Shown here piece after piece: positions 6,984 to 12,416 of a stretch of 12,416 nucleotides of DNA. Within the stretch, counting starts at the first letter, position 1. Every line of letters starts with the position of its first letter. The DNA is from Eggerthellaceae bacterium UBA3686 (GTDB lineage: Bacteria > Actinomycetota > Coriobacteriia > Coriobacteriales > Eggerthellaceae): contig DFIX01000027.1 in the NCBI GenBank assembly GCA_002371495.1, positions 33,946-46,361 on the forward strand, read 5' to 3'. The position numbers and the translations under genes are program-made. Below the pieces are notes generated by a model. That model made no database searches, was not told the DNA's origin, and saw nothing but the letters and a program-made list of their open reading frames with translations.

Positions 6984-7010
6984 CGTGCAAAAGTGCCATA
7001 GCGCAAAAGG
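6984..7010 (+). repeat. 27-bp inverted repeat flanking ribBA, left copy
   Basis: This segment begins CGTGCAAAAGTGCCATAG and is an exact reverse complement of 8260-8286. Together the copies bracket ribBA almost exactly. It overlaps the hairpin at 7001-7027. Confidence 0.8.
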
Positions 7011-7027
7011 GTCTGGCCCTTTTGCGC
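7001..7027. repeat. GGGTCAGACCC-family hairpin (copy 2), ribBA-ribH spacer
   Basis: GCGCAAAAGGG (7001-7011) pairs perfectly with CCCTTTTGCGC (7017-7027) across a 5-nt TCTGG loop. It abuts the ribBA stop codon. The T-run lies inside the stem, so it is a poor terminator. It may modulate expression or mRNA processing between ribBA and ribH. Confidence 0.7.
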
Positions 7028-8224
7028 CTAGAGTACATCGTTAAGGAAATGCCCCATTCTCGTTGCCTTGGTCTGCAGGTATGCACGGTCGTATTCCTGC
7101 GGTGGGACCTCGATGGGCACGCGCTCGACGATTTCCAGGTCGAACCCAGCCAAGCCGTAAATCTTGTCGGGGTTATTCGTCAAAAGGCGAATCGTACGAC
7201 AACCGAGGTTACGCAAGATCTGCGCGCCGCTCCAGTACTCGCGCAGGTCAGGCTCGAAGCCCAGCGCCACATTGGCATCAACCGTGTCGAGGCCCTCTTC
7301 CTGCAATTTATACGCACGAATCTTGTTCATAAGACCGATGCCGCGACCCTCTTGGCGCATGTACAGGATGACGCCACGGCCTTCTTCCTCGATTTGCATC
7401 ATCGCACGATGCAACTGATCGCCGCAGTCGCAACGGCGGCTCCCAAACACATCGCCAGTCAGACATTCGGAATGCACGCGGCAAAGCACGTCGCGACCAT
7501 CCCCGATTTCACCTTTCACCAGCGCCACATGCTCCTCGCCTGTGATGTCGTTCACGAAGCCGTGAATTTGGAAGTCACCGTAGGCCGTGGGCAGCTTGGC
7601 AGACGCCACTTCGAGCATGTGGTTGTCGTGTGCGCGGCAATAGTCCTGCAGCTGCTTGATCGAAATCATGGCCAGGCCCCATTCCTCAGCCTTGGCAATC
7701 AGCTCGGACGTGCGCATCATCGTGCCGTCTTCGCGCATGATCTCGCAGCACAGGCCCGCCTGCTTCATGCCCGCATGACGCAGCAAATCGACCGTCGCCT
7801 CGGTGTGGCCGTTGCGCTCGAGAACGCCGCCCGGCTTGGCCACCAGCGGAAACATATGCCCTGGACGGCGGAAGTCATCGGGTCGGGACTTTTCGTCGAC
7901 AACCTTGCGCGCCGTAAGCCCGCGCTCCTCGGCAGAGATGCCGGTGGTCGTCTGCACGTGGTCGACCGAAACCGTGAAGGCGGTTTCGTGGTTGTCGGTG
8001 TTTTCGCTGACCATCTGCGTGAAGTTCAGCTTATGCGCCAGCTCGACGCTCATGGGCATGCAGATGAGCCCCTTGGCATGTGTCGCCATGAAGTTGACGT
8101 TCGCTGTCGTCGCGAACTGCGCGGCGCAAATAAGGTCGCCCTCGTTTTCGCGATCCGGGTCGTCCACGACTAGGATCAGATGCCCTGCCTGCAGCTCTCG
8201 AATCGCTTCCTCTACTGTGTTCAT
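7028..8224 (-). CDS. ribBA: 3,4-dihydroxy-2-butanone 4-phosphate synthase / GTP cyclohydrolase II
   Basis: This 398-aa fusion makes both starting materials of riboflavin. The RibB half (residues 1 to about 200) converts ribulose 5-phosphate. It shows DDPDRENEGDL (21-31), ATHAKGLICMP (47-57), RPGHMFPL (120-127) and HTEATVDL (140-147). The RibA half (about 205-398) opens GTP and shows the zinc site HSECLTGDVFGSRRCDCG, with C254, C265 and C267, followed by YMRQEGRGIGL (288-298). Both active sites look intact. The ATG at 8224 follows GGAGGAAGGGAAG. It is second in the operon after ribE and is bounded on both sides by a 27-bp inverted repeat. Confidence 0.97.
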   Translation of the reverse strand: MNTVEEAIRELQAGHLILVVDDPDRENEGDLICAAQFATTANVNFMATHAKGLICMPMSVELAHKLNFTQMVSENTDNHETAFTVSVDHVQTTTGISAEERGLTARKVVDEKSRPDDFRRPGHMFPLVAKPGGVLERNGHTEATVDLLRHAGMKQAGLCCEIMREDGTMMRTSELIAKAEEWGLAMISIKQLQDYCRAHDNHMLEVASAKLPTAYGDFQIHGFVNDITGEEHVALVKGEIGDGRDVLCRVHSECLTGDVFGSRRCDCGDQLHRAMMQIEEEGRGVILYMRQEGRGIGLMNKIRAYKLQEEGLDTVDANVALGFEPDLREYWSGAQILRNLGCRTIRLLTNNPDKIYGLAGFDLEIVERVPIEVPPQEYDRAYLQTKATRMGHFLNDVL

Positions 8225-8238
8225 GTCTTCCCTTCCTC

Positions 8239-8289
8239 CAACGTGCAAAAGGGTCAGGTCCTTTTGCGCTATGGCACTTTTGCACGTTG
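8239..8289. repeat. Nested hairpins of the GGGTCAGACCC family (copy 3), ribE-ribBA spacer
   Basis: The outer arms CAACGTGCAAAAG (8239-8251) and CTTTTGCACGTTG (8277-8289) are perfect complements. The left arm can instead pair locally, GCAAAAGG (8245-8252 region) with CCTTTTGC (8260-8267), around GTCAGGT. The two pairings exclude each other. The segment lies directly upstream of the ribBA ribosome binding site, so it could affect translation. Confidence 0.65.
8260..8286 (-). repeat. 27-bp inverted repeat flanking ribBA, right copy
   Basis: Read on the minus strand this is base-for-base identical to 6984-7010. It lies in the 75-bp spacer between ribE and ribBA. Confidence 0.8.
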
Positions 8290-8299
8290 CGTGCCGCAA

Positions 8300-8956
8300 T
8301 TAAAACCCGTTTGCCTGCAAATACTCGAGCGTAATGCCGCCTGCGTCGGCGGCATTGACGGAACCGACGTCGGGCGAAAGCAGCTTCTGCACGTACTTCC
8401 CCACGATGTCATTCTCGAGGTTCACCACGTCGCCCGCGCGCTTCGACGCAAGCACGGTGCTTGCCGCGGTATGGGGAATGATGCTGACCGAAAACGTGGT
8501 CGGACCCACGCCCGCTACAGTCAGCGAAATGCCGTCGATGGCTATCGAGCCTTTCGGCACGACGAGCGCCATGATGTTCCCGGGAGCTTCGATCGTAACG
8601 ACACGCGCATTCTGCTCGGCCCGAACCTCCTTGATGCGGCCGACCCCATCGATATGCCCCGACACGATATGCCCGCCAAAACGTCCGTCAGCTGGCATGG
8701 CCCGCTCGAGGTCGACCGGGTCTCCTGCTTTCAGCTGGCCGAGCCCCGATTTGCGCAGCGTTTCGGGCATGACATCGGCTGCAAACTCGTCTTTACCGAG
8801 TTCGACCACCGTCAAGCACACGCCGTTGACCGCTATGGAATCGCCGATGCGCGTACCCTCGAGCACCGTCTTTGCAGCGATGACGATCTTTCCCGCGCGC
8901 GAACCCGGAAGCACGCGCCGCACGCTGCCGAGTTCCTCGACTATGCCCGTGAACAC
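8300..8956 (-). CDS. ribE: Riboflavin synthase, alpha subunit
   Basis: This 218-aa enzyme dismutates two lumazine molecules into riboflavin and the ribitylaminouracil that RibH reuses. The two tandem lumazine-binding barrels are visible: FTGIVEELG (2-10) and SIAVNGVCLTVVE (40-52), then GGHIVSGHIDGVG (94-106) and SIAIDGISLTVAGV (137-150). The GTG at 8956 is preferred because family members begin MFTGIVEE and GGTGGG lies just upstream. An in-frame ATG at 9025 would add 23 residues but has the purine run touching the start codon. It is the first gene of the minus-strand operon, downstream of the FMN riboswitch and its terminator, so its expression should fall when FMN is plentiful. Confidence 0.95.
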   Translation of the reverse strand: MFTGIVEELGSVRRVLPGSRAGKIVIAAKTVLEGTRIGDSIAVNGVCLTVVELGKDEFAADVMPETLRKSGLGQLKAGDPVDLERAMPADGRFGGHIVSGHIDGVGRIKEVRAEQNARVVTIEAPGNIMALVVPKGSIAIDGISLTVAGVGPTTFSVSIIPHTAASTVLASKRAGDVVNLENDIVGKYVQKLLSPDVGSVNAADAGGITLEYLQANGF

Positions 8957-9048
8957 GACGGCCCACCCGACCTTCCGCACATCGACAACCGAGCCGCTGC
9001 GTCGTTTTCCCAACTCATACAACATCCCCTTTCGCTCGACGCGCGGGC

Positions 9049-9076
9049 AAAAGAAAAGCCCGCACGTCTGCGGGCT
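9049..9076 (-). terminator. Riboswitch-controlled intrinsic terminator
   Basis: On the minus strand AGCCCGCA pairs with TGCGGGCT (9057-9064 with 9069-9076) around a 4-nt loop, followed by TTTTCTTTT. It lies between the FMN aptamer and ribE, the standard place for a premature terminator that forms when FMN is bound. Confidence 0.88.
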
Positions 9077-9151
9077 GAAAGGAATTGCAAGTACGCCGGA
9101 CACGAGGACGACCGCAAGCCAATACCGCCTGCCGCCGTAGTCCCAAGTGCC

Positions 9152-9182
9152 GCAGCTCGCGAAGCCAATGGCTCGCAGCTGC
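9152..9182 (-). promoter_or_regulatory. Hairpin in the riboswitch expression platform
   Basis: GCAGCT and GCC near one end pair with GGC and AGCTGC near the other, around ATT, with a few mismatches. It sits between aptamer and terminator. It could be a pausing or folding element; I could not identify a clear antiterminator. Confidence 0.4.
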
Positions 9183-9191
9183 CCGGCATGC

Positions 9192-9318
9192 CTGTTCTTC
9201 CATCCGGACTTTGACCGTTGGTCCTGGAATTTCACCAGGTCAACCGCTTGCGCGGGTCGCGGACTCCGGGGTGCGCCCCCGTTACCGCCAGTGAGGAGTT
9301 CCACCTCGCCCTGAACAG
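9192..9318 (-). promoter_or_regulatory. FMN riboswitch (RFN element)
   Basis: The minus strand carries the conserved RFN blocks in order: AGGGCGAGGTGGAACTCC, CACTGGCGGTAACGG, GACCTGGTGAAATTCCAGG, ACGGTCAAAGTCCGGATG and GAAGAAC. The closing helix P1 is perfect: CTGTTC at the 5' end with GAACAG at the 3' end. The element binds FMN and here controls ribE-ribBA-ribH-HAD-ribF through the terminator at 9049-9076. Confidence 0.95.
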
Positions 9319-9328
9319 ATACGGTCCG

Positions 9329-9338
9329 AGTATAGCAA
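9329..9338 (-). promoter_or_regulatory. Extended -10 promoter of the riboswitch operon
   Basis: On the minus strand TTGCTATACT contains TGC directly before TATACT. A start about seven bases later, near 9322, would place the first base of the aptamer helix (9318) almost at the 5' end of the RNA. The -35 is weak, which fits an extended -10 promoter. Confidence 0.6.
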
Positions 9339-9375
9339 AAGTGTGTAAAAAGGGTCAGACCCCTTTTACACATTC

Positions 9376-9385
9376 TTGCTATACT
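9376..9385 (+). promoter_or_regulatory. Extended -10 promoter of ribD
   Basis: TTGCTATACT is the mirror image of the minus-strand box in the same palindrome. It predicts a start near 9392 and a leader of about 27 nt, too short for a riboswitch. Confidence 0.6.
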
Positions 9386-9418
9386 CAGGCCCATCTTTCC
9401 AAGCAGCTAGGAGGACTC

Positions 9419-10555
9419 ATGGCCGAAACGCCCCTGACCCAGCTTCCACCCATCGACGAGGCGCCGATGCGCCGCGCCATCGAGCTTGCTCGACAAGGCG
9501 AGGGATGGACCAACCCCAACCCGCTCGTCGGGGCCGTCATCGTAAAAGGCGGACAGGTCATCGGCGAGGGATACCACGAACGATGCGGGCAGGCGCATGC
9601 CGAACGCAATGCCCTGGCCGATTGCACGCGCCGAGGAAACGACCCCTCGGGCGCAACCTTGTACGTGACCCTCGAGCCGTGTTGCCATACCGGCAAGCAG
9701 CCGCCCTGCACCGAAGCCGTCATCGAAGCAGGCGTGGCGCGCGTGGTCGTGGGGAGCCGCGACCCTAATCCGCTCGTCGCCGGCAAGGGAAATGCCATCC
9801 TGCGCGCAGCGGGCATACAGGTTGTCGAGGACTTCCTGCGCAGCGAATGCGACGAGCTGAACCCCATCTTCTTCCATTTCATCACGACGGGACGTCCCTT
9901 CGTCGTAGCCAAATGGGCCATGACGCTCGACGGTAAAATCGCCACGCGCACAGGTGACGCGCAATGGGTATCAAACGAGGCGTCGCGCGCCGACACCCAC
10001 GAGCTGCGCCACCGCTTGGCAGCCATCATGGTAGGAAGCGGTACGGTCGAGCTTGATGACCCGAGCCTGACGGCAAGGCGGCCAAAGTCCAGCAACCAGC
10101 CGCTGCGCGTAGTGGCCGATTCGCGCTTGCGCATTTCAGAGAGCAGCCACCTCGTGCGCACGGCTCACGAGGTGCCCGTGCTCGTAGCCACGGCGGTAGC
10201 CGACGATGACGCTAAAGCCGCACGTCTGCGCGAGCTCGGCGTCGAAGTCGTGAGCATCCCCAAAGACGATGGGAAAGTCGACCTGCATGCCCTCATGGGC
10301 GAGCTCGGCTCGCGCGGCATCGATTCGGTACTCGTCGAAGGCGGTGGAACGCTGCATGAATCGCTGTTCAGGGCAGAGCTGGTCAACCAAGTCGTTGTGT
10401 ATGTGGCACCCAAGGTAATCGGCGGAACCGACGCCAAGACCCCTGTCGAGGGAACGGGCGCCGAGCTCATGGCCGACGCCTATCTGCTTGGCAATCCTGT
10501 AATCGAGCGGTTCGACTCCGATCTGAAACTCACCTATCGGGTAGCCCAGCGATAG
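9419..10555 (+). CDS. ribD: Bifunctional diaminohydroxyphosphoribosylaminopyrimidine deaminase / reductase
   Basis: This 378-aa enzyme carries out the second and third steps from GTP: deamination of the pyrimidine and NADPH-dependent reduction of the ribosyl side chain. The deaminase half shows HAE (60-62, H60 and E62) and PCCHTGKQPPC (87-97) with zinc ligands C88 and C97. The reductase half begins about residue 160 with VVAKWAMTLDGKIAT (162-176) and contains LVEGGGTLHESL. The length is typical. The frame is open far upstream, into the riboswitch region, but the ATG at 9419 is right: AGGAGG at 9409-9414 precedes it and the family homology begins just after. The gene is divergent from the other rib genes and not under the riboswitch. 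Confidence 0.96.
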   Translation: MAETPLTQLPPIDEAPMRRAIELARQGEGWTNPNPLVGAVIVKGGQVIGEGYHERCGQAHAERNALADCTRRGNDPSGATLYVTLEPCCHTGKQPPCTEAVIEAGVARVVVGSRDPNPLVAGKGNAILRAAGIQVVEDFLRSECDELNPIFFHFITTGRPFVVAKWAMTLDGKIATRTGDAQWVSNEASRADTHELRHRLAAIMVGSGTVELDDPSLTARRPKSSNQPLRVVADSRLRISESSHLVRTAHEVPVLVATAVADDDAKAARLRELGVEVVSIPKDDGKVDLHALMGELGSRGIDSVLVEGGGTLHESLFRAELVNQVVVYVAPKVIGGTDAKTPVEGTGAELMADAYLLGNPVIERFDSDLKLTYRVAQR

Positions 10556-10819
10556 CGGTTCGACCCGCATAGCTTTCGCGGCGCCTATCGCGCAGCATCC
10601 AAGAGCAGCTTCCTCGCCCCGCAATCTCCACAGTCTGTTCGATTGACGAACCGCCCTTAAAAGTGCGAACATGTGTTTGAAGATAACACACCGAAATCGG
10701 GCGACCTTTCAATAGAAACAGCAGGTTATCAGTCCTTTTAGGGACCTTGGGAAGGTGCGCCCAAAAGCGCCCGGGCACAGCACCCGACCCGATACGACAT
10801 TGCGCCGGAAAGGAGGAAC
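10556..10819. other. Intergenic region between ribD and the DinB-like polymerase gene
   Basis: This is 264 bp without a convincing gene or a terminator with a T-run for ribD. It contains the inverted pair GTTCG-N5-CGAAC (10638-10652), TTGACG (10643-10648, a possible -35), the LexA box (10666-10679), a long leader of about 130 bp with the direct repeat GCGCCC-AAAA-GCGCCC near 10757, and the ribosome binding site AAAGGAGG just before 10820. Confidence 0.5.
10666..10679. promoter_or_regulatory. LexA (SOS) operator
   Basis: CGAACATGTGTTTG fits the Gram-positive LexA/DinR consensus CGAAC-N4-GTTYG. TTGACG 17 bp upstream could be the -35 of a promoter that the box would block. It lies 140 bp before a translesion polymerase gene, a typical SOS target. 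Confidence 0.7.
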
Positions 10820-12088
10820 ATGGACCGCGTCATCCTGCACAGCGACATGAATTCGTTCTACGCCAGCGTCGAACAAGCCGAACGGCCCGAACTGCGCGGC
10901 AAGCCCGTCGTGGTGGCGGGCAAAGAGGAACTGCGCCACGGCATCGTGCTGACCAAGAGCGTCGAAGCCAAGAAATACGGCATCAAAACGGCCGAGGCGC
11001 TGTGGCAGGCGCGCGCCAAGTGCCCCGACCTCATCGTGCTGCCGCCGCGCTACAGGATCTACCGCCGTTATTCCGAGATGGCGCGGCATATCTACTACCA
11101 GTACACCGACCTCGTCGAGCCGTTCGGCCTCGACGAATGCTGGCTCGACCTTACGGGCTCGCTCGCGCTGCACGGCGGCAGCGCGACAATCGTGGCGCGC
11201 GAAATATCCGAGCGCATGAAAGCCGAGCTGGGCTGCACGGTATCAATCGGCATATCGTGGAACAAGATCTTCGCCAAATTCGGCAGCGACTACAAGAAGC
11301 CCGACGCCATCACGCACATCACGCGCCAGAATTACCAGCACATTGTCTGGAAGGCGCCGGTGCGCGACCTGCTGTACGTGGGGCCAGCAACCGAGCGTAA
11401 GCTGCACGCCTACAATATCCGTACAATCGGTCAGCTGGCGGGTGCATCCGATGCGTACCTGCAACGCCGTTTCGGCAAAATCGGCTTCGTGCTGCGCACG
11501 TTCGCACGCGGTCAGGACACCACACCCGTCAAGCCCTACGACCCGCTTGCGCGCGACGTCCAACGCGAGGTCAAAAGCTACGGCAACGGGCTCACGGCAC
11601 CTCATCCCATAACATGCGCCTCCGATGCGCGGGCGCTCATCTGGCTGCTCTCCGAATCGGTCGCGCAACGCATGCGCGCCGACGGCATGCGTGCGCGCAC
11701 CATACAAATCGGCGTGCGCAACGACGTGGATCTTTCGGGCTACGGCTGCCAGGTGAAGCTCGACCGCCCTTCGGCAGCCACGCGCCACGTGGCACAGGCG
11801 GCTTGGGCGCTGCTGCGCGCCAACGAGCCCCTCGACGAAGACCATCCCATCCGCGCTTTGCACGTGCGCGCTTCCGACTTGGTCGAAGCCGACCCAGGAG
11901 TGCAGCTGTCGCTCTTCGAGTCCGCCGAACCCGACTGGGAAAACCTAGACCTGTGCATCGACGAGCTGCGGCGGCGCTTCGGCAACACCTGCATCGTGCG
12001 CGGCACCGAACTACTCGACTCATCGCTTGCGGGGCTCGACATCAAAGACGAGAACACGGTTCATCCCGTAGGGTATTTCCACCGATGA
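10820..12088 (+). CDS. dinB: Y-family DNA polymerase IV (DinB-like)
   Basis: This 422-aa enzyme should perform translesion synthesis. The metal ligands are D9 in HSDMNSFYASVE and D105-E106 in FGLDECWLD; Y14 is the steric-gate position. The residues around 197-225 (VGPATERKLHAYNIRTIGQLA) form the helix-hairpin-helix thumb region. The little-finger domain follows, and a QLSLF clamp-binding motif is at 362-366, leaving an extended tail of about 56 residues. It is longer than E. coli Pol IV (351 aa), and LDE replaces the usual SIDE/SLDE. The ATG at 10820 follows AAAGGAGG. A LexA box upstream suggests SOS induction. It is only distantly similar to the polymerase at 154-1458, so this is not a recent duplication. 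Confidence 0.93.
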   Translation: MDRVILHSDMNSFYASVEQAERPELRGKPVVVAGKEELRHGIVLTKSVEAKKYGIKTAEALWQARAKCPDLIVLPPRYRIYRRYSEMARHIYYQYTDLVEPFGLDECWLDLTGSLALHGGSATIVAREISERMKAELGCTVSIGISWNKIFAKFGSDYKKPDAITHITRQNYQHIVWKAPVRDLLYVGPATERKLHAYNIRTIGQLAGASDAYLQRRFGKIGFVLRTFARGQDTTPVKPYDPLARDVQREVKSYGNGLTAPHPITCASDARALIWLLSESVAQRMRADGMRARTIQIGVRNDVDLSGYGCQVKLDRPSAATRHVAQAAWALLRANEPLDEDHPIRALHVRASDLVEADPGVQLSLFESAEPDWENLDLCIDELRRRFGNTCIVRGTELLDSSLAGLDIKDENTVHPVGYFHR

Positions 12089-12115
12089 GTCACCTACCAG
12101 GTAGCCTGACTCATC
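12084..12115 (+). other. Hairpin spanning the dinB stop codon
   Basis: GATGAGTCA (12084-12092) pairs perfectly with TGACTCATC (12107-12115), and the interior CTACC-A-GGTAG can pair further. The dinB stop codon is inside the left arm. No T-run follows on either strand, so it is not an intrinsic terminator. It lies just before the ribosome binding site of the next gene. Confidence 0.6.
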
Positions 12116-12131
12116 CGGCGAAAGGAGGGGC

Positions 12132-12395
12132 ATGGTACAAGGGATCGAAAGTCGGCGCAAGCACTACGTGCAAGTGCTCGCAAGCACCGACGAGGACGGA
12201 CGCATCACGCCCGTCTCCATAACCTGGGACGACGGCCGCACGTTCGACATCGACCGCGTGCTCGATTGCCGCCAAGCCGCCTCGCTCAAGGTGGGCGGCA
12301 CCGGCACGCGCTATCTCGTACGCATCGGACACGCCACCACCTACCTCTTCCACGAGGACCCACGCTGGTTCGTGGAAGAGAAAATCCTCGCCTAA
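12132..12395 (+). CDS. Conserved small protein downstream of dinB, function unknown
   Basis: This is an 87-aa soluble protein without signal peptide or membrane segment. The pattern of alternating hydrophobic residues suggests a compact beta-strand fold. Notable stretches are PVSITWDDGRTFDIDRVLD (about 27-45), AASLKVGGTGTRYLVRI (49-65) and the C-terminal DPRWFVEEK. From memory, proteins with this IDRVLD...GG.G.RY...RWFVE pattern occur beside Y-family polymerases in Clostridia and Coriobacteriia, but I cannot name a function. AAAGGAGG six bases before the ATG is a strong ribosome binding site. The 43-bp gap to dinB and shared strand suggest one operon. A GGGTCAGACCC repeat begins directly after the stop. 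Confidence 0.8.
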   Translation: MVQGIESRRKHYVQVLASTDEDGRITPVSITWDDGRTFDIDRVLDCRQAASLKVGGTGTRYLVRIGHATTYLFHEDPRWFVEEKILA

Positions 12396-12396
12396 T

Positions 12397-12416
12397 GTGA
12401 AAAAAGGGTCAGACCC
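12397..12416. repeat. GGGTCAGACCC-family palindrome (copy 5), cut by the window end
   Basis: GTGAAAAAAGGGTCAGACCC starts one base after the stop codon at 12395. Only the left arm and centre are in view. If the right arm continues CTTTTT as in copy 1, it would be a bidirectional terminator. Confidence 0.6.

Larger units (their letters stand above)
9328..9386. repeat. 59-bp GGGTCAGACCC palindrome (copy 4) carrying divergent promoters
   Basis: This imperfect palindrome is centred on A9357. The outer arms are GAGTATAGCAA and TTGCTATACTC, the middle arms TGTGTAAAA and TTTTACACA, and the centre GGGTCAGACCC. Only about three of 29 base pairs mismatch. Each outer arm includes an extended -10 box pointing outwards. 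Confidence 0.75.

Noticed and set aside
6689..8173. Plus-strand reading frame of 494 codons across ribH and ribBA
   Set aside because: It is antisense to two well-recognised enzymes and its product shows no family features.
8957..9394. N-terminal extension of ribE up to 9394
   Set aside because: It would run through the FMN aptamer and terminator. Riboflavin synthases start at the FTGIVEE motif.
9218..9418. N-terminal extension of ribD from 9218
   Set aside because: It would cover the riboswitch and promoter palindrome; a good AGGAGG site decides for 9419.
12084..12115. Intrinsic terminator after dinB
   Set aside because: Good stem but no T-run on either strand.

Overview
The window looks like chromosome from a high-GC Gram-positive bacterium. 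The best guess is Coriobacteriia (Eggerthella/Slackia/Adlercreutzia group). This rests on GC-rich coding, strong purine-rich ribosome binding sites, GTG starts, a CGAAC-N4-GTTYG LexA box and scattered GGGTCAGACCC palindromes. It is an inference; no rRNA or other marker gene is present to settle it.

Layout. (1) 154-1636, plus strand: a UvrX/UmuC-like Y-family DNA polymerase overlapping a 62-aa YolD-like partner. (2) 1680-2754, minus strand: glyceraldehyde-3-phosphate dehydrogenase with a clean intrinsic terminator. (3) 3002-4201, plus strand: a major facilitator exporter, probably read from a leaderless mRNA. (4) 4202-4703: a 502-bp convergent intergenic region holding two 111-bp structured repeats in opposite orientation. 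They share an identical 54-nt core and have 21-bp closing stems that differ by fully compensated base changes. (5) 4704-9318, minus strand: a riboflavin/FAD operon behind an FMN riboswitch and terminator, in the order ribE, ribBA, ribH, HAD phosphatase, ribF. (6) 9419-10555, plus strand: ribD, transcribed divergently. (7) 10666-12395, plus strand: a LexA box, a second Y-family polymerase (DinB-like), and an 87-aa conserved protein of unknown function.

The riboflavin genes form a complete route from GTP and ribulose 5-phosphate to FMN and FAD. RibBA opens both branches; RibD deaminates and reduces; the HAD enzyme is a good candidate for the often-missing dephosphorylation step; RibH and RibE build lumazine and riboflavin; RibF makes FMN and FAD. 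The FMN riboswitch covers only the minus-strand operon. ribD starts from the other arm of a 59-bp palindrome that carries an extended -10 promoter on each strand, so it is not under the riboswitch.

The two polymerase modules at the ends each pair a Y-family enzyme (both with a QLSLF clamp-binding motif) with a small downstream protein. The most unusual features are the paired structured repeats at 4235-4345 and 4462-4572, the GGGTCAGACCC palindrome family used in five intergenic positions, the 27-bp inverted repeat flanking ribBA, and the symmetric divergent promoter.
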